64,000 bases of DNA from Hawksworthiomyces lignivorus (GCA_002917075.1 NTMA01000028.1:248001-312000); one strand, 5' to 3'; positions 11,627 through 24,084 are shown, numbered from the stretch's first letter. The notes: a model not told the origin generated them from the letters alone. Numbers and translations are program-made.

Positions 11627-14600
11627 ATGGCTTTCAGCTTTGGCAACCCGGGAGGAGGCGCCGGTGCTGGAGCCGGTGGTGGCAGCGGCGCACAGGTGAC
11701 CCAGGGTCCAGATCTGGAGCTGATTCAGACAGAAGTACGTGCTGGAGGAGATGCACTCACTGGTGCGGTGGATGTTGGATACGTCGGGGTAGATTTTTGC
11801 AGCTAACATTGTCATTTCAGGGCCTCGGTTTTCTCAGCATCGCCGGCGACACAAAGCTTCAGTTCGTCTCCAAATGGACCGAAGCACCTCTTCCCACAGC
11901 GTCCCTAGTCAGCATCGCATCGCACAAGGGCCTCGTTGCGGCCGCCGGTCCTGATGCTGTCCATATCGCGACGACCGAGGCTGTGCGCAATGCACTCACC
12001 GCGGATGGTGCAGCGGACGCAGACAACGACATCCGTCCCTTCACACCTCAGATCAAGATACCCATGCAGCTGCGCGTGTCTCACCTAGCCTTCACAGCGG
12101 ATGAGTCCTACCTTGTCCTGTCAGCTGAGACCGGTGGCGGACTAGCCGTCTACGATGTCCAGGCGCTCTCTCAAGGCGGCAACCCACAGCCCGCCTTTGA
12201 GCTCTCCACGAGTGGAGAGACACTGCGCTCCCTTGTCCCGAATCCCATGGCGGACAAAGCTGAGCTGTGTGCGCTCGTCACCGCCAACGGCAACCTGCTC
12301 ATGGCCGATCTGCAGCAGCGCTCTCTGCGAAATGGCCCCAGCGGCCAGCCTGTGTTGCGCAGCCAGGTCAGCTGCGCCGCCTGGAGCAGCAAAGGCAAGC
12401 AGCTGGTGGCCGGTTGCGCTGATGGCTCCGTCTACCAGATGATGCCCGACGGCCAGGAGAAGGCGCACATTCCAAAGCCGCCCCAAGTAGGTGACTGCTA
12501 CGTCGCGGCGATCGCGTGGCTGGAAAATGACGTCTTCCTTGTCGTGCACAATCCGACCGCACCCGGCGAGCCGTCCTCATACCACATCATAACGCGACAC
12601 GCCAAAGCAGGAGCCACGCCAGAGTTCGTCTTCCAGAAGCTTAACGATCCTGTCGAGCCCTTTGGCGACAAGACCCCCCACCACACGATTCTCCGCCTTC
12701 GCGACTTTCCTCCAAATCTGCAAGATTTGCTAATGGTCGCATCCACTGCCGTAGAGAACATTGGACTGCTGACTCGGTCCAAATCTCCGCTGGCATCTAA
12801 TGTCCCTGCGGACAAAATCACCAGTGTCTTCACGACGACAGAGTTGGCTGACGACTCAAAACGTGCACAGCTGCCCATGTCTGCTGACTACAACGAGACG
12901 TTCCCCGTTGGTGTAGCCCTGGACCTGTCCGCGAAGAATAAAGTCCCCAAGCCGATCCCAACGGACGAGATGGACGAGTCTCCCGGTCCACTTCCCGGCC
13001 TGTGGGTGCTGAACAACGAGGGCGTGCTGGTGACCTGGTGGGTTGTCTACAACGAGTCCATCCGCCAGGGCACAACGTTCCCCGGTCTGGCCGCCGTCGA
13101 TGGTGGAATAGCCGCGAAGCCGGCTGCCGGGTTTTCTTCTCCCAAGCCTGCAGCACCTGCATTTGGCAGCGGTACTGCGACACAGTCCAGCCCTGCACCG
13201 GCCTTTGGTTCGAGCTCCGCCCTCGGATCAAGCTCCTCCCCATGGGCACAAGCATCAGCGGGAGCTTCCGGGTCGCCGTCTCGCGCCCCAGCATTTGGAG
13301 CTCCGTCGGCGCTAGGAGGCGGGTCGGCCTTCGGCGCAACTTCTAGCTTGGGGAGCAAGCAATCTCTCTGGGGCGCCGGAGGTAAGACCACGGCTGCCCC
13401 GGCATTTGGCCAATCCAGCTTTGGTGCTGCGCCTGCTGCATCCACCCCGTCCTCCAACAATGCCTTCTCTGCCTTTGCTAGCAAACCGTCTACATTTGGA
13501 AGTGTCGCAGCACCGTCTGATAAACCGCCTGCTGCAAGCCCCTTTGGCGCTTTTAATAGCTCTGGCCAGAGCGGCTTTGCATCTCTTGGTACGGCAAATG
13601 CGAATGGAGGCAGCATCTTCGCGTCAACTTCTTCTGGCGCAAAGCCGTTTGGGTCTTTCGGCGGCTCAAGCGCATTTGGGGCGCCGAGCGGCACCACAAA
13701 CAACGCCCCCGAGGCATCCAGCACGACGACTTCCCTTTTTGGAAACAAAGCGAGCACTACCACCAGCTCCTCTCCATTTGGCTCCTCGCCCTTTGTCCTG
13801 GGCACGACCTTCAAAGCCGATCCGGCCTCGGCAAACGACAACGAAGAGACGCCCAAAAAGAGTGAGAGCAGTGGCTTGTTTGGGAGCGGGTTTGGCTTGT
13901 CTTTGGCAGACGCATCAAAGACAGAGCCAAGCTCAGCCGAATCAAAGGATGAGGATATGGATGCACCTACACCGGCCGCGCCGACGCCAGCAGCAGCGCC
14001 GATGCCGACGCCGGCTGCCGCAGAGCCTGCTAAGCCGGCCACAGGATTGTTTGAGTCGACGACTCCCACAACGACGCCAGCTCCGGCCGGTTCTCGATTT
14101 TTCAGTCCTCTCACGAGCACAGATTCAACTCCCGTCCCGTCTCTGTTTGGCAAGCCATCGGGAACCGCTGCAGCCCCCTCGCTGTTCGGAAAGCCGTCTG
14201 GAGTTATCTCATCATCGACATTGTTTGGCAAACCTTCGGGCGCTGTCTCTAGCTTGTTTGGGTCCTTGCCGGCTGACGGCGCAAAGATGGTGTCAGCCAG
14301 CCCGGCTGTCGATGCCCTCAAAGACAGCGGCACTAATGAAGGTGAGATGAAGAAGGACAATGGCATGGAGAGCAAGCAGCAGCTTCTCCCCCTGCCTCCC
14401 GATACCATCAGTAAGGCCGTTTATCCGTTTGGGGACTCTTCCTCTTCGTCGGGCACCTCAGCGCAGTCCACTCCTGGACAAGTCACCAATAATTCGTCTA
14501 ACAATGTTGCAGAAGATGACGCACCCCTCCCCCCTGATCCATTCTCTTCCAAGGCCAAACAGAGCAAGCTACCAGAACCGCGATTGCCGCCCAATCCGTT

Positions 14601-16794
14601 CGCCCAGCCACAGACGAAGAAGCCAGCCTCGGCAGAGCCTCTTCTTCCTCCTAATCCGTTTTCGCAACCGAAGACGAAGGCGCCAACATCGCCAGGGCCT
14701 CTTCTGCCTCCTAATCCGTTTTCACAGCCGAAAACGAAAGCGCCATCATCGGCAGAGCCACCTCTGCCTCCTGATCCGTTTTCAAAGCCGAAAACGAAGG
14801 CGCCATCATCAGCAGAGCCGCCTCTGCCTCCTGATCCGTTTTCACTACCCAAAACGACGCCGGCAACAACAGCCAAGACACCACCATCCAAGCCCGAAGC
14901 TGCTCCATTGCCCCCTGACCCCTTTGCCGCTGCAGCTAAGACACAAAGTAAGCCAAAACAGGAAGAGCCGCCTGCGCCTCTGCCAAGTCTATTCAGCTCC
15001 CTGAAGCCAAACAAACCGACGTCTTCTATATTTTCTTCTGGTGCTCCTCCGAGCAACGATCCCGCGCTGCGGAACCCATTCGCCAATTTGGCCAAGCCGC
15101 CTCTATCGCCCACTACGGAGGGCTCTGATGAGAGTGACGTATCAGAAGAGGATGTTGAAGAAGAGGTCGAAGAGGATGAAGACGAGGAAGGAGAAAAGGA
15201 TGAGGACGACGAATTAGAAGAAATCGATGACGAAGGGAGCGGGACAGATGTGGGCAAAGACCTGAGCCGCTCCACTACCGGCTTCGTTCAAACGCCGAGC
15301 TTCACCACGCATGGCTCTTTCACGACGATAGGTGCCATTGATGCGAGCGTGAACTCGACTTTCTCGCACATTGAAGCGCCGAGATCACAGCTATTCGGCG
15401 AACCGCCAACGCTGCGACCGCCTCGGCACAACCAGGGGACAAGCCCCCGATCTCCAAGCCCTCAACGACCACTTGCGAAACCGCATGCTGGTGTTGCCGG
15501 CCGCTTGTTTCGCGACGACTCGCAGCGCTCATTTAGCGCGCCGGGCATGGCCTCACAAATTCTGCGTGACTCTCGGTCCGGACGTGTCCCAGCTGCTACG
15601 CCGCTAGCGTCGCAAGGACTGGCCGGTAGTGGCAGCGTCTTCGCCAACCGACGAGCACCACGGGACGCAAATCTAGAGGAACAGCGGAAGGCAGATCAAG
15701 CACGAGCAGCAGCGGAAGCCCAAGAGCTCACACAGGAAGACAGCTACGATGTCATGGACCGAGAGCTGGACCAGCCGCTCGCAGCAACACGTCAATTGGC
15801 TGAATGCCTCTACATTCTTGACTCGGACATTGATGGTGGCGACACCGTTGCGTCGCAAGTCGAGGCAGTCTACCGAGATATCAATCGCATGGTCCTGGTT
15901 CTGAAGCTCAACAGCCGCAATCTGGATGCGTTCCTTCGTGGACATTCGCGGCAAGACGGAGCTTCCGACCGCAAGACAGAGGAGGATTTAGAAGATCCAG
16001 ATGGCTGGGTCCTGTGTGATGTGGACGACTTGGGCGCCATCGTGAGCAGAGATCTCCCAGCCAAGCTGAGGCAGTCTCGTGTGAAAGACGAGGAAGAGAT
16101 TCTGGCCGATTCCGAGGCACTGCTGAAGGATGGCAGCAGACTGCAGGTGATGCATGACGACCTGGTGCGGCTCATCCAGTCGCAGGCGAGCCCTGACCAA
16201 ATCGCCGCCGCCCGCTCGCTGCCACTCAGTGCTGAGCAGGCAACACAGCAGAGCGATCTCCGCCGGACGTTCACCAAATTTGTAGAGCGTCTAGCGGAGG
16301 CCGAGCAGCAGCTAGTGCTTCTTCGGACGAAAATGGCCGCCATTGCAGCGACAGTGGCCAGTGCCGGCGGCATTGCCAATGGCAGAAGCTCACCGGTGCC
16401 GACCGTCGATGCTGTCATGCGCACAATTGCCAAGATGACAGCCATGGCGGAGAAGCGCAGCGGCGACATTGATGTGCTGGAGGCGCAGATTCGTAAGCTG
16501 AATCTGGGTGGCGGTCGCAGCCGTGAAGGGTCGCCGTTCTCGACACCGCAGAAGCAGCACCAAAAGAGGGCGTCGCTCATCTTTGCACCTGGAAGCACGC
16601 AGCGGTCGTCTGCGCTCTTTTCTTCGCCTGGTCCATCTGGTCAAGGCACACCGACCCGGAGGAAGCTGACCGGCTACACAGACCAGGAGAAGCAGCTCCT
16701 GCGCCAGAAGCGGTCCAGCCGCCAACGCACCCTAGACCGCCTCCAGAAGATTCAGCAATCTGAGGGACCCCGTTACATGCCTATGGATGACTGA
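11627..16794 (+). CDS. NUP159: FG nucleoporin NUP159 (NUP214 orthologue)
   Basis: Exons are 11627-11734 and 11821-16794, giving 1,693 residues. The intron has a GTACGT donor, a GCTAAC branch site and a TTTCAG acceptor. The N-terminal region (about 37-440, from GLGFLSIAGDTKLQFVSKW) corresponds to the Nup159/Nup214 beta-propeller that docks the mRNA-export helicase Dbp5. Residues about 463-865 are rich in FG dipeptides (FGAxS, SLFGKPS). Residues about 935-1065 are LPP(D/N)PF repeats, four of them a perfect-length 60-bp tandem array. An acidic stretch follows (about 1137-1180). A helical, Gln/Arg/Glu-rich C-terminal third is the part that binds Nup82 and Nsp1 in yeast. The protein sits on the cytoplasmic face of the nuclear pore. 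Long antisense open frames across the FG part are composition artefacts. The alternative of starting further upstream in frame without the intron is unlikely. Confidence 0.93.
14641..14880 (+). repeat. 60-bp tandem coding repeats in NUP159
   Basis: Four consecutive 60-bp units start at 14641, 14701, 14761 and 14821, with a diverged copy just before. Each encodes about LPP(N/D)PFS-x-PKTKAP(T/S)S. Units differ by a few bases, and the last decays after LPPDPFSLPKT. The array lies between the FG region and the C-terminal helices. Confidence 0.95.
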
Positions 16795-17062
16795 TTATTA
16801 TGAGAGGAAATAATAATGGACGTGGGGCTGAATTTGCGAAGAGCAGAAACAAATTGTCCACGTCTTGTATTGAATGAGCACAGCAGTCTTTGTTTGTATA
16901 CACCCATATATATTCTGAATAGCATTTTATTATTATCATTATCATTTGGTCAAAGGCGGTATAAGTACAAGTTAAAATAGCAGAAGTATCCAGGGAGGTA
17001 CCGGCATAAACGCTGGTATAGTTCCAACGTATTTGCTTGTGTAAGCTGTAGCAACATTCCCC

Positions 17063-18400
17063 TTAGTCCTTCAGTCTTTCTTTGCCAGCAATGTCGTCAA
17101 GGGCATCTTTGACAAGGAAGCTGCACGTAGACGTTTGTTAGAAGGACAAAAGCAACAGGCGATGCAAAAAGGAGACCCATCAGAAGAGGGTAAAACGGGG
17201 AATGAACTAGAACGTACTTGTACCAGAGAACGGTGGGGCCGATGGTGCCCAGGTGCCACAGCGAGTGGGCATCGAAGGTGCCGAACCAGGGGGGGAAGTC
17301 GAACAGCTCGAGGCTCATGGCCAGCATGACCCAGGCCACGGCGAGGCCCGGCCAGACGGCCCAGCTGCGGCGGGTGCGCTGCCAGGCGCGCCACGAGAAC
17401 CAGCTCCACAGCGCGTTCTGCACGACGCCGCAGGCCACGTTAGCGGCCATGTTGTAGCCGTAGTCCCAGCGCACGAGCGTCAGGTAGCCGACGTGGCTCG
17501 CGTAGAGGGCCAGGCAGACGACGGTCCAGACGGACCGCAGGCCCTCCTGGGAGGGGCGGTCGAGGCGGAACACGCGGATGACGGTAAAGTAGAGGCCGTA
17601 CAGCACGGAGGCGCCGGCGGCGAAGTAGTCGAGGCGCTCCGTCAGCACAAAGTCGCGCGTGTGGAACAGGGAGCTGAAGATCCACGACGCCATGCCGACG
17701 ACGCCGAAGCCCACGTACCAGCGCCGCAGCGGGTAGCGCGCCGGCACCTGCTGGCGCAGCCGGCGCAGCCCGCTCACGTGCGCCCACAGATTGCCCAGCG
17801 AGAAGGCCACCGACGCCGGCTCCTGCACGCCCAGCAGCCGGTGGAACGGCCACTTGCCGTGGAACTGCACCACCGGCTGCGCCGCCGCCAGCCGCCGCGC
17901 CGTCACGATGCGCTGGCACGTCTGATCGCACTCGCCCGCGCAGTCCCAGAGCAGCAGGCGCAGGTGGAAGGCTGCAGCGAGGGCGGAGGAGAGTTGCTCC
18001 GTCAGCTTGAAAACTGGTCTCTTGTCTCTCTGTCTGTCTGTCTCTCTCTCTCTCTTCTCGCTTCTGCCTTCTGCGGTTTGGATTCAAGGGGAGGGGGTTT
18101 GGATAAGATTGGCTCTACGTACGAATCGGTGTCGCTGGTTTGCCTGGCCCGCAGTTTTCTGCTTTGCACACCTGCGGACGAGTCTTGGTTAGCTAGCTGC
18201 AGCGAGATGCATGTTAGGGGAGGAAGCGCTGGAAGTTGAGAGCACCATACGTTAACACACTCCCGAAATTCGGGCAGCTGGTCGCCGACGGAAGCGGCCA
18301 CGCCGGGCAGAGTTGCCAAGATGACCAGCAACACGGCAAAGAGAGCAACTAGTGCGCTCCGGCGGGCCGGTGCCGTGATTAGCCGTGTGCCCGCGGACAT
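17063..18400 (-). CDS. PER1: PER1/PGAP3-like GPI phospholipid remodelling protein
   Basis: Four minus-strand exons, 18400-18251, 18171-18123, 18013-17218 and 17120-17063, give 350 residues. All three introns start with GTATGG or GTACGT and end in CAG. An N-terminal signal peptide (VALFAVLLVILATLPGVAAS) precedes a Cys-rich lumenal part (ECVNVCKAENC, then WDCAGECDQTCQRIV) and the family mark QFHGKWPFHR. Several membrane segments follow. The CREST-superfamily motifs are present: SSLFHTRDF and the C-terminal FDAHSLWHLGT with its histidines. Per1 is an ER enzyme (or an essential part of one) that removes the unsaturated sn-2 acyl chain from GPI anchors during lipid remodelling. The 49-nt second exon and the C-terminal 58-nt exon had to be placed by reading frame and splice sites. 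Intron 2 carries a CT/CTGT microsatellite. Coding GC is very high. Confidence 0.93.
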
Positions 18401-19827
18401 GGCGCTTTTCGTCCGGAACTTGTCTTTGTAGTATTTGATCCGGCCTACAAGAAGAAAGATAGGAGGAGCAGAAAGTTCAGGAGTCGCTGTCGTCACCGAA
18501 TCATGCGTCTGGGAAAGAAAAGGAAGTTCGAATAACGAGTGAAAGTCCAAAAAAGACGACTTCTACAGCTCGTCGTGGCGTGTCGAGCTGGTTAGTGCAC
18601 GGGCGCGCTCGCGCTTTGCGACAAATAAGTAGCGAGCAAAAAAAGGAGCCACGAATTGTGCGGGTGCAGAGAGAATAGCAAGATAAACTAAGTTGAAAAA
18701 AGTGCGAGCAAAATGCACAAGAAACGAAGCTATCAAAAAAGAACAAAGTCTACTTTTTAGTCCCACAACTGTAACATTCTTTCGAAGGCAATTGGAAAAG
18801 GAAGGACGAAAGACACAGTACGAGTACGAGCATAGTTTAAGGAGCATAATAATAGATGCCGTTATTCATTTGATCCCCATAATAAAAAGGGACGCGCCCA
18901 CGTACAACTAATCCCCTGCGGTGTCCAAAACGACCCCAAGTCTTCGTCTGTGCAGCTGATGATCTCCTTGCGCCGGTGTCTTCCAATTGGCTAGGCTACG
19001 GTAGCTAACTTTGATAGTTTCAATAGTGCACATCCAGTTCAACTTCTAGAAAATCGAGACGAGGTAAATGACAAACAACTTTCTTTCGGGCACTTTTTAT
19101 TTTTTTGCGATCTAATAATGATGGATATAATAACAAGTCCAAGAAGAATAAAGGTTTGAGACCCCGTCAAAGCATCGCCAAAATAGCTCTTCATAACAAT
19201 AAAAGCTGTCTCCCCAACGAAGCGAATGTAAACAAAAGAGAGGTTAATAAAAATGAGGGAACGAAGGCTAGGAAAAAAGACGACTCTCTTGCAGAGCAAA
19301 CATCGTCCTTTTCGTCCTGTCGACCTTTGGTGCTCACTCGCAGAAGTCCCCCCAATTTCTGTCGCCTATGCGAATGAAAATGCTATGTCGAAAGTGAAAA
19401 GAAAGAAGTGATAAACGCCAAAAACCCCCAAACATATGTAAAAGAAAAAAAATAGCTGCGCTTTTTCAGTTGGCGTAGAGTATATGCAAAGGGCTGCGAA
19501 CTAACAAAGATGCCCTTGCTCTCAAAGAAAACACCAATGTGCTGCGTTAAATAGAGAACAAGAATGGAATCAAGAAAAGAAAAAAAAATAATAAGGACAA
19601 AAACATCGCAACATATCGTCTAGTCTGTTCGTCATGTCGTTTGTTCATAAATTTTCGTGAAAGGAAACCCGGCCGTAAGAATCAAGATATCGTTACATCC
19701 GAGTGAAATAAGAAATTAAGAAAACAGGCAGAAAGTGCTAAAAAAGGTAAACAAAAAGAAGAAATGACGAAAAGACACAAAGAGCCGCTCCATGTTCTAT
19801 CAGACTGGTACTGAATAAAACATATGA
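18401..19827. other. AT-rich intergenic region
   Basis: This holds the upstream region of PER1 (near 18400) and the 3' flank of the next minus-strand gene (ending at 19828). Positions 18700-19800 are A-rich on the plus strand. The short open frames have no recognisable content. Confidence 0.55.
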
Positions 19828-22107
19828 TCACAGTGGAGACTCGGAGCGGCGCCGACGGCTGTCGTTCCGGTTGTTGAGTTCGCGAAGACGCTGGTCAATG
19901 TAGGCCAAACGAGATGCCAAATTGGTTCGTGCTGAGACAGCCTTCGGCTGCGCAATACGGTGCACCGTTGCGAACGGCCGGCGCAGGGAGGTCAGATCAA
20001 AATCATCCGGTTGAGAAAATCGGTTTGGAAAGCTAAAGCTGGTATTAATGGCACCCAAAGACGAGAATGGGGATCCCAGTCGAGCAGGTTGTTGTGCTGG
20101 TGGCTGCAATGATTGTTGCAGAGATGCGGCGCCTGCAAGACCTGCAGAACCAAAACCGTTAGTGGCAGGGTCTGGTTGCGACCATGGATCCTCGGCCAAG
20201 ATAGAGGCATTTATGTTGGTCGGAGCAGCTGCAGAAGATGCACCCAACTCTGGCGCTGAGATAGACGACGTCAAAGCCGGCACCGGCTCAGCTCTCGGAA
20301 TGAAAAGCTCGTCTTTACGACTCTCGCTGGTTGAGCTGAATTCGGTATTCCGCCCCCCAGGAGCAGCAAACCCAGCGCCGGAGTTTGAAGGCTCAATAAA
20401 GAAGTCTGAGGCCAAACCAGGGCGTCTGCGCAAATCTTGGCTCAGGTGCTTGGTGCGGCGCTTTTGCGTGCCTGTGCGGCTGAGCCGAACCGGAGATTGC
20501 AGTGTGCGGCGAGGACCGAGAGTGTGAGACTGCCGCGAATTAGAGGTAGACAATCCGAGGATAGCAGCCAAGGAGCTGGATGAGCTTGGGCCGTAACTTC
20601 GTGCAGAAAAAGGCGAGCCGAGCCGGCGACGGTCTGCAAACGAAGCCTCCTCGGACTCAACGGCGGACGGAAGCTGACTAGGGAAGATCTGAGCACCTGC
20701 CATGGAAGAATCGCCATCGCCGGCTCCAGCTGGCGCCGCGATGTCCTGGCCAAAAGCAGAAATGGTATAAGCGCTCTGGCTCGGATCCGCTCCCGAGCGT
20801 GTTAGTTGCGCTAGGGGCCCGTGGGGCTGCATCGTCTCAGACGTGCTCAGAGAGAGCGACAGGGCCATATCCTGGGTAGCAAAGGTAGACGACGCCGAGG
20901 GGCCGGGCGTGACACGAAGATTTCGATGCCGAATAGCAGCAGCTTGCATAAAAGGCGTGGGGCTGCGAGACATATATTGCAAGCCACGCGCGCCACTGCC
21001 AGGTGTTGCGGCCTTGAGCCGACACAGCTCCCGAAGATGCGCCCGGGTAGCTCCGTTTGTGTGTGGCCATTCCATAAATGTGGCACCTGGATTGCTTTCT
21101 GCCGTCGGCGTGCTGCTTCCGCTCTTAGGAATCGCGTCATCAGTTCGCGTGGAACTGCCGCTGGGCACCGACAAAGACACAGCCACTGGTTCTGTGCCAC
21201 TCGCAGACGCTTTGGCCATAGCCTTGGCACCTTTCCAGCTCCTCTTTGCTTCGCGTGCCACACGCAGGCATACGCCATGAGGGGGAACACAACTTTTGCC
21301 CACTCTAAATGGTGTAACCTTGGGATCCTGCAGGTACAGAATATAAGTTGCCCAGAGATGTGCGCTCATGGCCTTAGTCCAAGGGGCTTTTCTGAGCGGC
21401 CGTTGATTAACAACAGCATCGAGGTTGTGGCTGATAGTGCTATTCAGAGTCCTGCCTGAGGCGGGGTTTCTGCGCAGTTCATCCAGAGGACCACGAAGGT
21501 CAAACTTGAATTTACCGGACCCGTCTTCTTCCGGACTAATGCAGTGCTCATCATCCGACAATTGCGAAAAGCGGCTAAAAAGAGAAGAAGAGCTGGTCTG
21601 CGTAGACCGCGCCGTTGACGGACGGCTGGACGAGGCACACTCGGGATCCGGGCTCGACTCGGTGGAACTACTAAAAACGGAATCGATGGACCAGTTTGGG
21701 TACCGCGACGGTGACGTAGAAGGTAAAGCGCCAGGTGCAGGGGTTTTGGGAGGTGAAAAGGACGTCCGCCCCCGGACGCTGAGGAAGTTACCGTCTATGC
21801 TGTCGTTCGGATAAATAGGCTGTGATGGTCGCTGATGTTCCTGGCTAAACAGTGCCTCAGGAAGACTGCTGTCCTCTTCGGGCACCTCGATACTAGGAAT
21901 AGGGACATCGGCGGCCGCGACAGAGGCGAGAAAGTGTTGCGTGGGTGCAGAGAGATGAGACACAGCGCGTCTTTTTAAGCGCAGCCGTGGACGCGGTGGT
22001 GAAGGTGGTCGCACGTCGTCGCCAGAGGCAGAATAGCTACTTGTCGGCTCAGGCGTCTTAGGACCAGCAGCAAAGCCTGCTGGCAGGCCAGAGTACGGAG
22101 CAGACAT
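19828..22107 (-). CDS. Large disordered fungal protein, unknown function
   Basis: An uninterrupted 759-codon frame starts at MSAPYSG. Most of it is Ser/Pro/Ala-rich and probably disordered. One block looks folded and constrained, residues about 237-297, with PWTKAMSAHLWATYILYLQ and later VPPHGVCLRVAREAKRSWKG (Trp-, Tyr- and Arg-rich). I do not recognise it as a named domain. The last 30 residues are a short Arg-rich helix (LASRLAYIDQRLRELNNRN). Several basic clusters (RLRLKRRAVS, KRRTKHLSQDLRRRPG) could be nuclear signals, and many SP sites suggest phosphorylation. I infer a regulatory protein, without evidence for its process. The CT-rich leader on its own strand supports this start. It is very likely a real gene because of its length, frame continuity and codon use. 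Confidence 0.8.
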   Translation of the reverse strand: MSAPYSGLPAGFAAGPKTPEPTSSYSASGDDVRPPSPPRPRLRLKRRAVSHLSAPTQHFLASVAAADVPIPSIEVPEEDSSLPEALFSQEHQRPSQPIYPNDSIDGNFLSVRGRTSFSPPKTPAPGALPSTSPSRYPNWSIDSVFSSSTESSPDPECASSSRPSTARSTQTSSSSLFSRFSQLSDDEHCISPEEDGSGKFKFDLRGPLDELRRNPASGRTLNSTISHNLDAVVNQRPLRKAPWTKAMSAHLWATYILYLQDPKVTPFRVGKSCVPPHGVCLRVAREAKRSWKGAKAMAKASASGTEPVAVSLSVPSGSSTRTDDAIPKSGSSTPTAESNPGATFMEWPHTNGATRAHLRELCRLKAATPGSGARGLQYMSRSPTPFMQAAAIRHRNLRVTPGPSASSTFATQDMALSLSLSTSETMQPHGPLAQLTRSGADPSQSAYTISAFGQDIAAPAGAGDGDSSMAGAQIFPSQLPSAVESEEASFADRRRLGSPFSARSYGPSSSSSLAAILGLSTSNSRQSHTLGPRRTLQSPVRLSRTGTQKRRTKHLSQDLRRRPGLASDFFIEPSNSGAGFAAPGGRNTEFSSTSESRKDELFIPRAEPVPALTSSISAPELGASSAAAPTNINASILAEDPWSQPDPATNGFGSAGLAGAASLQQSLQPPAQQPARLGSPFSSLGAINTSFSFPNRFSQPDDFDLTSLRRPFATVHRIAQPKAVSARTNLASRLAYIDQRLRELNNRNDSRRRRSESPL

Positions 22108-23318
22108 GTCTCTTCGTGCGAAAGATCCTGTTAAGCGCAGGCTGGGTTCGGAGAGCGTGTTGCATGAGGAGGTGAGAACACAGAGATCAATAGGAGACGG
22201 TGCAATTGACAGGGCGAATAGCGCGACAAGAGGGCGAGCGGTTTAAGTTGTAGACGGAGCGCTGCTGAAGAACTGTCGGCGGATCGTGAACCGAAGAAGA
22301 TTGGCTTGCCGAGAGGGAGAAGCCACGCACGCAGGAATGAGGTCTGTTCCCCACGGCGGAGTAGTATGTAGCCGCTGTTAGACTTGGGCAGATATTGGAG
22401 AAAAGAAATCGCAACGGCTAAATTGACCACCGAATGCAAGAGAAATAAGCTGCCGCCCGGTCTTGCAGGAGGGAAAAAAAAATAGAATGAAATGTTGCGC
22501 TGGGAAAAAGCGGTGGCTGGGAATCGGGGACCACGGCCAATTTTGGTATAGGAACAAATGAAAGAAATATGAGTCGTATCAGACGAATGGATAGGACCAG
22601 ATAAACGAAATAAAAAGAAGAAAAATCGAAGCAGAAAAAAATACACAAAAAAAGAAAAGGAAGAGGATGTTCTGATTTTGGGCACAGTCGTACGTGTCAA
22701 TGAATTCGTTCAAGGTGAAGTGAAGTCTGCGTCGCGCGTAATGCCTATCCAAGCAAGTATTGTTCTTGCAGTGCACTCAACACACCAATTTCATGCGTCG
22801 TCAGGGTGTCAATTACAAAAGGGCAGTGTCGTCGACGTCAATGCCAACAGCAGACACGACAAATGAAGGACCCGGGGGGGAAGACGAAAGAAAGAAAAGA
22901 AAGAAACGAATGTAAATGAAAAGAAAAAGAGAGGAGCAATGCGGAGTTGGCGACCGACGAGACGTTATGTACGAAGAGAAGATAGAAAATCAAGGGAATA
23001 TGGGGAATAATATGAGTGAAGGGTAAGGAAATGAAGAAAAGCAGGGGTGCAAGTGAAGATGGCGTTCGCACGTCGAGAGAGCTTTTGGCAAACCAGGAGA
23101 GGCCAAAAGATGTCAGCCCAGTTCAGTACCAGCGACTAGGGCGAGAAAGACCAGGAAGAGAGAGACGGCGCGTCGTGGTTGGCAGCGCGAGCAGCGGCTG
23201 GTTAAAGACAGATGCAGCAGGGTAGGAGGTGCGCTGCAGCGTCACTGCAACGGTGTCTGTCAAGAGACAACTGCTCAATACCCTATTGCTGTTCGTCGTC
23301 TCTTCTGTCCACAAGGAT

Positions 23319-23322
<4 letters not shown>

Positions 23323-23357
<35 letters not shown>
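23323..23357. repeat. (AG)n microsatellite
   Basis: A dinucleotide AG repeat of about 35 bp. It lies upstream of the minus-strand gene that starts at 22107. Confidence 0.95.
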
Positions 23358-23359
<2 letters not shown>

Positions 23360-24084
23360 CTGCAGGCTGGCTTGCGCCCCCACAAAAGGTCGAGTTTATT
23401 CAAGCCCAAAGCGCGCGCAGCCGGGGATGATTCAACGCCATGTACGTACTGCAGACACGCCCCCCTGACCCTTGTGACAGTGGACCCCTAGGATGATGAA
23501 TGAAGGAGGGGGAGGGTTTGCCTGATACGGACGAGTATTAATTGGAAGGTGGAGATTTCTCTTGCAAGGTTTGTGAACTTTTTTTTTTTGAAAAGGAAAA
23601 CCAAAGATAGTACGAGGCCTGCAGAAGAGTGTTCAAGAGGCCAGTACGCTGTAGGTTAGGAAGAAAGGGACTGTCAGAATTCGCACGGCGAGGGATGGAT
23701 AGCCGAATGAACCGACCCAGAGAAGGTTGTCCTGCTTGTTTTAAATGTTGGTTTGGTGGTTCCAGGTCCCGAACACTCGAGGAATGGGTCTATCTCCAGA
23801 GTTGTCTGTGTTTTCTGGGTTCTTTCTGTGCGCTTCTGGGATCTAATTCTCTGCCTTTTTGTCGTGCTTTCGGTCAACTTGCATGCGTTCCCCGTGCTTT
23901 TGCATAGAGGCGTGTATTCAGGGACGCCAATAACGACGGGAGTGCATATGCAATGATCGTCAATTGGGCAGCAGAACGCGTCTGTGAAGCGCGACAACGT
24001 GGAGCAGATAGGATTCCAGGCCGATTGGCTGGGCGAGACAAGGTAGTCTGAGAGACGAAAAGGGAATGGGGAGAAGACGAAGAG

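Noticed and set aside
13047..14408. 453-codon open frame antisense to NUP159
   Set aside because: It mirrors the FG/Ser-rich coding strand. The composition (Gly/Ala/Leu-rich, no domain) follows from the sense codons, and there is no independent start or splice evidence.
14641..14880. Regular 60-bp repeats resembling an array
   Set aside because: They are coding repeats inside NUP159 without spacers, in a eukaryotic genome; not CRISPR.
14421..15275. 284-codon antisense frame over the NUP159 repeat and acidic region
   Set aside because: Its poly-Ser and Gly-Gly-Arg content is the complement of the sense repeats; it is a shadow.
17253..18239. 328-codon plus-strand frame over PER1
   Set aside because: It is His/Arg/Gly-rich and runs through PER1 introns on the other strand; a shadow of a GC-rich gene.
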